A DNA stretch of 7,959 nucleotides from JAZSQT01 sp045538075 (GTDB taxonomy: Bacteria > Chrysiogenota > Deferribacteres > Deferribacterales > Mucispirillaceae): NCBI GenBank assembly GCA_045538075.1, contig JAZSQT010000171.1:1-7959 (forward strand), in the 5' to 3' direction. Numbering within the stretch: position 1 is the first letter of the stretch; every line of letters begins with the position of its first letter. The notes under the pieces were generated by a model. The model was not told the DNA's origin and ran no database searches. It worked only from the letters and a program-made list of their open reading frames with translations. Position numbers and translations under genes: made by a program. Positions 1 through 6,990 of the stretch are shown one piece after another.

Positions 1-1
1 A

Positions 2-292
2 TTATTTGATATTTTCTACATTACTTATTACTTCTTTTTTCAAGTAATTTTCTACAGCTAAAAATTCTGGGCGTATTCCTCCATGATATTTTGAAATATT
101 ATCAATTGCTAAAAAAACGTCTTGTGGGTTTTGTTTCGTAATTTTACACCAAGTAATAAAACCGTATGCAAGAGATAGTAACTGAATATGATTTTTATAA
201 TTTTGCATTCCATTTGCAACAGCCATTACACAATTGCTAACTTCCTTTACATTAGCATTAAATAAATTGTCTCTTATTTTTTCTTTATCCAC
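2..292 (-). CDS. Small hypothetical protein of the phage-like module
   Basis: A complete 96-residue soluble protein with no recognised catalytic motif, no signal peptide and no membrane segment; it looks mainly helical. The central stretch QLLSLAYGF, then NPQDVFLAIDNI and RPEFLAVENYL, recalls small uncharacterised proteins of T7-like podoviruses, but this is an impression from memory and gives no function. The frame is also open from a GTG at 298. I prefer the GTG at 292 because the AAAGGAG at 304-298 overlaps the first GTG and lies 5 nt before the second. The gene follows the phage RNA polymerase on the same strand but is separated from it by a terminator, and it has its own phage-type promoter. 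It is therefore probably a target of that polymerase. The coding call is fairly sure; the role is unknown. Confidence 0.7.
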   Translation of the reverse strand: MDKEKIRDNLFNANVKEVSNCVMAVANGMQNYKNHIQLLSLAYGFITWCKITKQNPQDVFLAIDNISKYHGGIRPEFLAVENYLKKEVISNVENIK

Positions 293-297
293 TATCA

Positions 298-304
298 CTC
301 CTTT
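298..304 (-). promoter_or_regulatory. Ribosome-binding site that decides the start of the left-end gene
   Basis: AAAGGAG on the minus strand, with TGATA (5 nt) before the GTG at 292. It overlaps the alternative GTG at 298, which argues against that earlier start. It begins 4 nt after the predicted phage-type transcription start, so the leader is only about 16 nt. Confidence 0.6.
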
Positions 305-325
305 ATTCTATAGTGATACTAAATG
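303..325 (-). promoter_or_regulatory. Candidate T7/SP6-type phage promoter
   Basis: Read on the minus strand, the site contains ATTTAGTATCACTATAGAA. From -7 to +3 it is identical to the SP6 promoter core CACTATAGAA, and from -8 to +1 to the T7 core TCACTATAG. The upstream half ATTTAG also matches the start of the SP6 promoter, but one base closer to the core. The predicted +1 is the G at 308. The site lies between the terminator of a single-subunit RNA polymerase gene and the ribosome-binding site of the next gene, on the same strand, which is where a phage promoter would be expected. I saw no second full copy in the window. That it is recognised by the neighbouring polymerase is an inference. 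Confidence 0.6.
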
Positions 326-358
326 CTTGCTTTTTAGACATAACTTATTGATACAAAT

Positions 359-395
359 AAAAAAAGAGTTGCTAATAAATAGTTTAGCAACTCTT
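359..395 (-). terminator. Rho-independent terminator after the RNA polymerase gene
   Basis: A perfect 12-bp inverted repeat (364-375 with 384-395, AAGAGTTGCTAA and its complement) encloses an 8-nt loop. On the minus strand the stem runs directly into seven U residues (365-359). It starts 30 bases beyond the stop codon of the polymerase gene. It would end host or phage transcription of that gene before the phage-type promoter at 303-325. Confidence 0.85.
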
Positions 396-425
396 ATATT
401 AATATTCTAAATAAAAGATATTAAA

Positions 426-2975
426 TTAACCAAAAAAGTATTTACTTCGTAAAATATCATCTAAATTTAAACTACCTTTTTCTATTGTTTCGTCTAATTT
501 TTTACTTATTTCATTATTAACACCTTTTAATATTTCATTTTTAAATTTTTCAAGTAAATCTTCTTGAAATATGTTGTAAAAGGCTTCTCTTATGCTACTT
601 GCTAAAATATTTCCTTTAGCTGCATGAGTTGCAAAGCTATCGTGTATTGCTAAAAAAGAAGTTACGCCTTTATTTAAACAAATATCAATAGTTTTCATCA
701 TAGCAGCAGCATCAAGGCTATGGATATAATTAGGACTAATGCCATTTTTTTGAAATCTTACATCAATTTTAGATGTTTCTTCTTTTAGGCTAATAAAAGT
801 AATACTACCACCTAAAAGAGCCTTTACTCGCCGTCTTTTCTCCTCTTTATAGGCTTGAACTACTTTAAACCCAATTGGAGTAGTCCAAGAAAGAGGCAAT
901 TTATTATTTGTTGCAATTTCTGCTATATTTTTTAAGTATTCCATTGCTTTTTTCGCTCCAATTAAGGTATCACTTATTGATTGCCATATAATTTGACTTA
1001 AAAATATAGCTATAACGAATAAATTGTCATAATTTTTGAATATTTCACTATTTTTATTTTCTTCTTTCTTGTTTAATAGCCATTCGTAAGTATATTCTTT
1101 ACAACTATTTTGGGTAGCTCCGTAAGGCAATGTCATAACTTGACGTTTAGTAGTTTTTCTATCTATTCCTAAATCAAGAAGTAGTTTTGATAATATTCTT
1201 TCATCGTATAAAATATTTTTATTATCTTTTTTATACTTTATTTCGCCTTTAAGTTTTTTATATTCAAGAGTTTTTATTACTTTTTCTGCTACTACTCCGT
1301 ATATATCCATAGGTTTTGTGCTATCTATAAGGTTAGTTGCAATGCCTGCATCTTTATCTCTTGTTAGTATAGAAAAAATTTGCAATCCGTTACAAGTGCC
1401 GTCCATTGCAATTGGAAGTGATGAATAAAAAACTTCCTCTTTTAAGCAACTTTCAATATATTCATTCCATTCAAAAACGAATGCTAAAAATTGAAAAGGT
1501 TTATCGGCTTTCGTCCACCAAGTATTTTTTAATGGATTTTTTGCTGATTCAATAATATTTTCTTCATTTTCTAACACCCATAAAAGCCTATCATCGTATG
1601 ATATTTTATCGTTGCCATATAGATTTGCTCCGTAAATTGCAAGCCATTTTACACTATCAAAATCTATTAAAGGCAACTTAACGGCAAAAGTTAAAAGCCC
1701 TTTTGCAAAATCGCTTCCTTGAGGCTGTAGATAACTCGTTACAGCGTAAGCTCTACCTCTAAAATCAAGTTGATACGGAAAGTAAATTTCATCTTCATCT
1801 CTAAATTTGTGAGCTAAATATAAAATCTTTGAAATTTGTATTTGTTTACCAAAAAGGCTATTATTATACGATTTAACTTCATCTGCTTCTTTTTTCCATT
1901 TAATAAATTTTTCTTTGTTTTCTTTATTTAAGAAACATATATGCTTATCTTTTTTGTTATTTGTTTCTACATTTTTATTACATATAGGGCATACTGGCAA
2001 TTTTTTTGCAACTTTTTTAGGCAAAATATCACCTATAGATTTTTCATACATTTCTGTCATTACATTTAATACTTTTTTATTGATTTTAAAGGCTGTATTT
2101 TGCAAGGCATTAATAGAATTATATAATATTGGCATATTTTCTTTATTCTCATCTAAAAATGATAAATATTTTTTCTCATCAAACCTTGCTTTTACGAGAT
2201 ATAATTGTTTTTCAAAGCTATAATATCCTCCATTATAAGGATTTGTCCAATTTTTAGGTGGCACAATCATAGGCAAATACTCTGGTGTAAGAAGAATATT
2301 ATTTTTATAATCCTTTATTATATTTAAACATTCTTTAGTTGCTGAGACTGTATTTATTTGTTTTGAAGTCCACTTATCTATTGTTATGTTAATTTTGATA
2401 ATATTTAAGTTACTAGATATTATATCAATTAGTTTAGTTCCCACTTGAACTTTCAAGTTTGATGATGAACTTTTATGATGTAATTTTTTTTCTTTTAAAA
2501 TTTTGTTTACATACAAATAGCGATAATTTTCGGTTTTCTTGTTATAGAATTTTTCTATTTTCTTATAAATTTCTGGATACTCTTTTTTTAATTTATAAAT
2601 CTGCAATTCTTTATCTAACAAGTTGCCTATACTTATAGATAGTTTAGATAACGATATTTCATTTGAAATGCTATTTAACACTTGTCTTAAAGATAGATAA
2701 GCTACTATTTCAATATTTTCAAATTCTTCTAAAAACTTTAGGGCATCATTTTTGCGACCTTTAGATTTTTTATTTTTTTCAATTTCATTTTTAATAGAAA
2801 TAGATAATGGTTCAATATACTTTTTAAGTAGTGCAACACCATAAAAATTTGCAGATTCTCTTGAAGATAAAATATTATCTTCTAAAATTTTAGATTTTTT
2901 TTCGTAACCTAAAGATAGCTGTTCTTTTTCAAGGTTTAATTGCCTTAAAAATTTTTCATTGTCATAAGTTTTCAT
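426..2975 (-). CDS. Phage-type (T7/SP6-like) single-subunit DNA-dependent RNA polymerase
   Basis: Makes RNA from phage promoters without sigma or other subunits. The 849 residues compare with 883 in T7, and similarity runs from PPKNWT and the KINKKVLNVM segment to the C-terminus. Catalytic parts are intact: FPYQLDFRGR around 398-408 (T7 R425 region), motif A AMDGTCNG with D525 (T7 D537), motif B R606, K610, M614 and Y618 in TTKRQVMTLPYG (T7 R627, K631, M635, Y639), and motif C IHDSF with H778 and D779 (T7 D812). It ends in YFFG, resembling the T7 FAFA foot. Oddities are a CPIC/HxC cluster at C329, C332, H345 and C347, in a position where T7 has no cysteines, and a specificity loop unlike that of T7. 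A strong AAGGAG site precedes the ATG at 2975. The divergent neighbour pepA is a host gene, so this is probably part of a prophage. Family assignment is very sure; activity is inferred. Confidence 0.97.
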   Translation of the reverse strand: MKTYDNEKFLRQLNLEKEQLSLGYEKKSKILEDNILSSRESANFYGVALLKKYIEPLSISIKNEIEKNKKSKGRKNDALKFLEEFENIEIVAYLSLRQVLNSISNEISLSKLSISIGNLLDKELQIYKLKKEYPEIYKKIEKFYNKKTENYRYLYVNKILKEKKLHHKSSSSNLKVQVGTKLIDIISSNLNIIKINITIDKWTSKQINTVSATKECLNIIKDYKNNILLTPEYLPMIVPPKNWTNPYNGGYYSFEKQLYLVKARFDEKKYLSFLDENKENMPILYNSINALQNTAFKINKKVLNVMTEMYEKSIGDILPKKVAKKLPVCPICNKNVETNNKKDKHICFLNKENKEKFIKWKKEADEVKSYNNSLFGKQIQISKILYLAHKFRDEDEIYFPYQLDFRGRAYAVTSYLQPQGSDFAKGLLTFAVKLPLIDFDSVKWLAIYGANLYGNDKISYDDRLLWVLENEENIIESAKNPLKNTWWTKADKPFQFLAFVFEWNEYIESCLKEEVFYSSLPIAMDGTCNGLQIFSILTRDKDAGIATNLIDSTKPMDIYGVVAEKVIKTLEYKKLKGEIKYKKDNKNILYDERILSKLLLDLGIDRKTTKRQVMTLPYGATQNSCKEYTYEWLLNKKEENKNSEIFKNYDNLFVIAIFLSQIIWQSISDTLIGAKKAMEYLKNIAEIATNNKLPLSWTTPIGFKVVQAYKEEKRRRVKALLGGSITFISLKEETSKIDVRFQKNGISPNYIHSLDAAAMMKTIDICLNKGVTSFLAIHDSFATHAAKGNILASSIREAFYNIFQEDLLEKFKNEILKGVNNEISKKLDETIEKGSLNLDDILRSKYFFG

Positions 2976-2981
2976 AATTTT

Positions 2982-2987
2982 CTCCTT
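2982..2987 (-). promoter_or_regulatory. Strong Shine-Dalgarno site of the RNA polymerase gene
   Basis: AAGGAG on the minus strand, 6 nt before the ATG at 2975. Its first three bases lie in the 3' arm of a small hairpin (see the next feature), so translation may depend on opening that stem. Confidence 0.8.
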
Positions 2988-3007
2988 GCCTTTTGGCTTT
3001 AGGCAAG
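2985..3007 (-). promoter_or_regulatory. Leader hairpin overlapping the RNA polymerase ribosome-binding site
   Basis: On the minus strand CTTGCC (3007-3002) pairs perfectly with GGCAAG (2990-2985) across an 11-nt loop. The loop also holds GCC, which could pair with the GGC in the 3' arm as an alternative. The 3' arm supplies the first bases of AAGGAG. No T-run follows on either strand, so it is not a usual terminator. A translational control element or an RNase processing site are both possible. Confidence 0.4.
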
Positions 3008-3358
3008 AAAATCTTGATAAACCACTGATAAATAAGAATAAAAAAATAATGATTTTAACAATTGAAAAGGTTTTAAAATTGTAATATTTTAATAGGAAAT
3101 ACTTGAAATTTTTTTGCTAAAAATGTGATAATACTTAAATTTAATAGGCATAATATGTAAATTTTAAAAAAATCAGCAATTATTATAGTTGATATGATTA
3201 CATGGAATAAAAAGAAGAAAGATGCAAAAGATAATATTAAGTATTTTGTAAAAGAAATGTTAAAAATTGAAGAAATAAAGAATATATCGTAAGATTATTA
3301 ACTTTTTGGAAATTAAAAAAATTACTATTGAAATGACTTTAGGACAATGATGAAATTT

Positions 3359-3388
3359 TTTGTATTATTTGTTGAGAAAAATTATATA
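3359..3388 (+). promoter_or_regulatory. Weak candidate sigma-70 promoter for pepA
   Basis: TTTGTA at 3359-3364 and TATATA at 3383-3388 are separated by 18 bases, and a start near 3395 would give a leader of about 15 nt just before the ribosome-binding site. In DNA this AT-rich such matches are frequent by chance, so the call rests mostly on position. Confidence 0.25.
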
Positions 3389-3409
3389 TATTAACGAGGT
3401 AACTTTATT

Positions 3410-4900
3410 ATGAAAATATCTTGCAGAAGAAAGATAGCCACCCACTCAAGAAAAGACGCTATCATTATTCCAGTATATAAAAACATACAATCTTTACGTC
3501 TTATTACTGGAAAAAAATTAGACGATGAACTACATGAAATTATAAGAACAGATTATTTCAACTTTGAAGATGAAGAAATAAAAAGTTTTTACATGGAAGT
3601 AAACAAAAAAATAAAGAAAATTTATTTAGTTAACGCTCCAAAAGAGCAAGAATTTGCTAAAGATTATATGGCTTTAGGCTCAAAAATGGCAAAAATTTTA
3701 AGAAATGATAAAATTTCTTCTATATCTCTAATTTCTTTTGAAGATATTTATAATGAAAAACGTGATTTTTCAAGCACTCAAGGTTTTATTGAAGGGTTGA
3801 TGTTTGGTTTATATTCTTTTGATAAGTATAAAACTAAAAAAGATAACTATAGCATTAACGAAATTGAGATTATTACGAGTATGTTAAAACTCAAAAAATT
3901 TATAGATGAAAAGGGCGAAGAATTAAATACTATTTTTGATAATGTTAATATGGTGAGAGATTTAATCAATACTCCATCAAATTTTCTTACTCCAGAATTG
4001 TTTGTAAAATTCGTGTTAGAAAATTCTCCAGACAATTTAAAAGTTACTGTTTGGGACGAAGCTAAAATTGTAGAAAACAACCTTAACTTAATTGAAGCTG
4101 TAGGCAGAGGTAGTAGCAATAGACCATACTTTTTACAACTTGAATATATAGGCAACCCAGACACAAATAGCAATATCGCCCTTGTAGGAAAAGGTATAAC
4201 TTTTGATACTGGTGGCTACAATTTAAAACCTTCTGGCTCTATGGAAACTATGAAAATAGATATGGCTGGAGCAGCAACTATGTTTGCAGTATCAAGGCTC
4301 GTTGCTCTTACTAATTTGAGAGTAAATATAAATACATTTATTCCTTTAGCAGAAAACAGCATTAACGGTAACGCTATTAAGCCAAGTGATGTATTAACTT
4401 CTGCCGCTGGAAAAACTATAGAAGTTATGAACACTGATGCAGAAGGTAGGCTTATTTTGGCAGATGCGTTATATATGGCTACAAAAAAAGACCCAGAAGT
4501 TATTGTTGATATAGCAACTCTTACTGGAGCTTGCGTTATTGCTTTAGGTCCTTATTGTGCCGGTCTTTTTACTAACAGAAAATTTTTAAGCAAACAGTTT
4601 GACGATGCAGCTTACGAAACTTGTGAAGATATTTGGGAGTTGCCATTATTTGCAGATTATGAATGTGGGTTAAAAAGTCCCGTTGCAGATATTCAAAATA
4701 TGAGCACATTTAAAAGAGAAGGTTCTGCAATTCACGCTGCATTATTTTTGAGACAATTTGTAGATAACTATCCATGGGTGCATATAGATATTGCTGGAAC
4801 TGCTTATATTGAAAAAGCTCACCCTATATTTAATTTAGGTGCATCTGGCTTTGGCGTTAGATTATTATACAAATTTATATTAAATAACTACGTAAATTAA
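3410..4900 (+). CDS. pepA: Leucyl aminopeptidase, M17 family cytosolic aminopeptidase
   Basis: Cytoplasmic two-metal peptidase that removes N-terminal residues from peptides, contributing to protein turnover and amino-acid recovery. At 496 residues it has normal family length: a variable N-terminal domain to about residue 165, then the catalytic domain. VGKGITFDTGG at 259-269 gives K261 and D266; K273 and D284 follow in the LKPSG and KIDMAGA segments; NTDAEGR at 341-347 gives D343, E345 and R347. These match E. coli PepA K270, D275, K282, D293, D352, E354 and R356 with a constant shift of nine residues, so the enzyme should be active. The ATG has GAGG at 3396-3399, 10 nt upstream. The oligosaccharyltransferase gene follows closely on the same strand, so cotranscription is likely. 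E. coli PepA also binds DNA at Xer recombination sites, but nothing here shows that role. Confidence 0.97.
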   Translation: MKISCRRKIATHSRKDAIIIPVYKNIQSLRLITGKKLDDELHEIIRTDYFNFEDEEIKSFYMEVNKKIKKIYLVNAPKEQEFAKDYMALGSKMAKILRNDKISSISLISFEDIYNEKRDFSSTQGFIEGLMFGLYSFDKYKTKKDNYSINEIEIITSMLKLKKFIDEKGEELNTIFDNVNMVRDLINTPSNFLTPELFVKFVLENSPDNLKVTVWDEAKIVENNLNLIEAVGRGSSNRPYFLQLEYIGNPDTNSNIALVGKGITFDTGGYNLKPSGSMETMKIDMAGAATMFAVSRLVALTNLRVNINTFIPLAENSINGNAIKPSDVLTSAAGKTIEVMNTDAEGRLILADALYMATKKDPEVIVDIATLTGACVIALGPYCAGLFTNRKFLSKQFDDAAYETCEDIWELPLFADYECGLKSPVADIQNMSTFKREGSAIHAALFLRQFVDNYPWVHIDIAGTAYIEKAHPIFNLGASGFGVRLLYKFILNNYVN

Positions 4901-4904
4901 AAAT

Positions 4905-4908
4905 AGGA
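4905..4908 (+). promoter_or_regulatory. Ribosome-binding site suggesting a non-ATG start for pglB
   Basis: AGGA lies 4 bases after the pepA stop codon and 7 nt before an in-frame ATA (4916); an ATT at 4910 is in the same frame. The only common start codon, TTG at 4973, has a poorer site (AAAAAGG ending at 4959, 13 nt away). Confidence 0.4.
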
Positions 4909-4915
4909 TATTAAA

Positions 4916-6892
4916 ATAGAAAAATTAGCACCTTACTTTTGCTTTCCTCAAAAAAAAGGCAAAATTACTCTTTTGTTTTTCGTATTTGCATTAATATGCG
5001 TCGTATTTTTATCAATATACGCAAGAAGTTCGCAATATGAAGTATGGCTAAAAAATAAAGATACTTTTTTTGTAGATAACACGCCTATAATGAGCAGTGT
5101 TGATACGTATAAGTATATTGGATATGCAAAAGATATAGAAACAAAGAGTAATTTTGACGAAAAAGTTTTTTATCCAGATAAAGTTGAAAGTAGTAATAAT
5201 ACTAATCTATTAAGTATAATTTTATATTATTTTAGCCGTATTACTGGCATTGATTATTATAATAGTGCTATATATTTAACTATTATTTTGTCTTCTTTAT
5301 TTATTATTCCATTATGTATTTATTTTTTTGTTATTGGATACCCTATTGCTGGAATATTTGGTAGTTTAACGGCAACTTTTGCACCAATATATTTTGCAAG
5401 AACATCAATAGGCAGATTTGATACAGATATTCTAAATTTATTTTTTCTTTTTCTTGCTTCTTGTTTGATATTATTTACAGAAAAAACAAAGAAAGTTTAT
5501 CAAATATTTATATATTCTGCCTTATTAGGTGTTACTGTAAATTTGCTTTATTTGTTAGAAAATAATATTACGTTAAATTTGTTATACGGTGTTTTATTAT
5601 TTATCTTTTTAAAGATATTAAAACTTAATATAAAAAACATTCTACTTTCTATTTTAATATACTTTATATTTTCTAATCCATTATATTTTTATGAAATATT
5701 TAGCGAAAGTTTATTAATAGCAACAATATCAAGTCCTATAGATAATGTTAGAGAAACTTTAAAAGGTTTATTAACCTTTGTATCATTAAATTACTTTGTT
5801 GCAATAGTAGGGCTACTATTTTTTCTCATCTTTTTTGTTACTCATTTAAAAGTAGCTTTACCACTTACACCAATTATAATTCTTGGTGCTACATCATTTT
5901 TTGATAATACTAAAAGCACTATATATTTAGGAGCTTTTGTAGGCATAGGATTTGGTTATTTTTTAACTTTACTATCAAGCTACTTATCTAACAAAATGAA
6001 GTTATTTCAAAAAATAAAAGATAAAAAATCTTTTTACGAAATGTTTGTTTTTGCATTTGGGCTATTTGTATTATTTATTGTTAGCATTGCTACTATTTCT
6101 TCATCAATTAATTGGGCTTATTCATACGTTCCTAATGGGGCAGTAAACAAGAATATATATAACCTTTTTTTAGAAATGAAAAATAAATTGCCAGCTAATT
6201 CAATTATATATTCTTGGTGGGATTACGGTTTGGCTATTAGTGATATTACTGGCTTTAAGGTGTTTGATAGTGGGTTAAAAGAAAATACGATAAAAACAAA
6301 ATTAATTGCAAAAAGTTTTTACGGCAACCAAAGTGAGCTTTTTAAAATTATTTCTTACTTAAATAATAAAGGTATTAGCGATATAAAGAGTATAAAAGAT
6401 ATTAATGATATTGGAGATAATTATAATGAAAAATTAAATAATGATAATATATACTTATTAATTACTTACGATATGATAGAAAAATTTTATCCTATTAGTG
6501 CAATAGCCACTTACGATACTGAAAAAAATATTAGCTTTCCAGAAAGTTATTTGCCATTATCTTGTTCGTCTATTGATAATAACAAAGCAATATGTAGTGG
6601 TATGGAAATTGATTTGTTAACTGGTAGTGTAGATAAAAATAGTAGCTATGTAGATAGCATAACATATACAAATAATGGCAAAGAGAGTAAATTTTCTTCA
6701 TTTACAGAAAAATCTCAAGTTAATTTGATGATAAATTATATTGATAATATGTATTTTAATGCTTTCTTATTTAGTAGCATTATCAAGAATAGTGCTTTTA
6801 CTGATTTATATTTCTTAGATAAACCTACTAATAATTTTAAGTTAGTTTTAGATTATTATCCTATTGGTAGAGTATATAAAGTTATAAATTAA
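4916..6892 (+). CDS. pglB: PglB/STT3-family oligosaccharyltransferase
   Basis: Integral inner-membrane enzyme that moves a glycan from a polyprenyl-diphosphate carrier to Asn in N-X-S/T sites on the periplasmic side. Numbered from the TTG at 4973 (639 residues): D44 in SSVDTYKY fits the first acidic metal ligand of Campylobacter PglB, D150-T151-D152 is the second, E261 in NVRETL is a possible external-loop Glu, and WWDYG lies at 415-419. About 380 residues of membrane helices precede a soluble C-terminal domain, whose end (MYFNAFLFSS to GRVYKVIN) resembles Campylobacter PglB. The MxxI pocket seems to be MIEK here. The start is uncertain: the TTG falls inside the first helix, so I extend to the ATA at 4916, adding 19 residues. 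Even so it is about 55 residues shorter than the 713 of C. jejuni PglB, mainly between DTD and E261. It follows pepA; glycan-building genes are not in view. Family assignment is very sure. Confidence 0.92.
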   Translation: MEKLAPYFCFPQKKGKITLLFFVFALICVVFLSIYARSSQYEVWLKNKDTFFVDNTPIMSSVDTYKYIGYAKDIETKSNFDEKVFYPDKVESSNNTNLLSIILYYFSRITGIDYYNSAIYLTIILSSLFIIPLCIYFFVIGYPIAGIFGSLTATFAPIYFARTSIGRFDTDILNLFFLFLASCLILFTEKTKKVYQIFIYSALLGVTVNLLYLLENNITLNLLYGVLLFIFLKILKLNIKNILLSILIYFIFSNPLYFYEIFSESLLIATISSPIDNVRETLKGLLTFVSLNYFVAIVGLLFFLIFFVTHLKVALPLTPIIILGATSFFDNTKSTIYLGAFVGIGFGYFLTLLSSYLSNKMKLFQKIKDKKSFYEMFVFAFGLFVLFIVSIATISSSINWAYSYVPNGAVNKNIYNLFLEMKNKLPANSIIYSWWDYGLAISDITGFKVFDSGLKENTIKTKLIAKSFYGNQSELFKIISYLNNKGISDIKSIKDINDIGDNYNEKLNNDNIYLLITYDMIEKFYPISAIATYDTEKNISFPESYLPLSCSSIDNNKAICSGMEIDLLTGSVDKNSSYVDSITYTNNGKESKFSSFTEKSQVNLMINYIDNMYFNAFLFSSIIKNSAFTDLYFLDKPTNNFKLVLDYYPIGRVYKVIN

Positions 6893-6920
6893 CGTTATTA
6901 ATAGAAAATTTAGTATATTG

Positions 6921-6971
6921 CAATGACTTTTAAACAGTCATTACGAGGAGTGTAACGACGAAGTAATCCAG
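6921..6971 (+). repeat. Dispersed short repeat, copy 1
   Basis: A 51-bp unit that is identical to 7387-7437 apart from one base (T at 6931 versus A at 7397). It contains two inverted repeats: TGACT/AGTCA around a 7-nt spacer, and ATTAC/GTAAT enclosing GAGGAGTGTAACGACGAA. The pattern GTCATTACGAGGAG...GACGAAGTAATCCAG belongs to the kind of dispersed intergenic palindromic repeat common in Rickettsiales and some other bacteria. Confidence 0.85.
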
Positions 6972-6990
6972 AAAAAAAGATTAACATAAT

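Larger units (their letters stand above)
2976..3409. other. AT-rich divergent intergenic region between the phage polymerase gene and pepA
   Basis: This 434-bp gap holds the leader signals of both divergent genes. Beyond those I see only AT-rich sequence, a weak inverted repeat (ACAATT near 3059 with AATTGT near 3078), and a short open frame (3194-3292, plus strand, 32 residues, rich in Lys) without a ribosome-binding site. No phage-type promoter core like the one at 303-325 is visible here, and I could not settle on a sigma-70 promoter for the polymerase gene. Confidence 0.6.

Noticed and set aside
1915..2223. 102-codon plus-strand open frame inside the polymerase gene
   Set aside because: It is antisense to a well-supported gene, with composition (Phe, Leu, Ser) typical of a shadow of Lys/Asn/Glu-rich coding sequence.
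3194..3292. 32-codon plus-strand frame in the gap before pepA
   Set aside because: No ribosome-binding site. The upstream part AIIIVDMITW faintly recalls the start of isochorismatase-like hydrolases, so a gene remnant cannot be excluded, but the evidence is too thin.
4412..4424. AAAACTATAGAAG in pepA as a second phage-type promoter
   Set aside because: It encodes the conserved KTIEV stretch before NTDAEGR and lacks the C at -7 and the upstream half of the motif.
3847..4434. Two minus-strand open frames inside pepA
   Set aside because: Antisense shadows of a conserved enzyme; no ribosome-binding site or recognisable motif.
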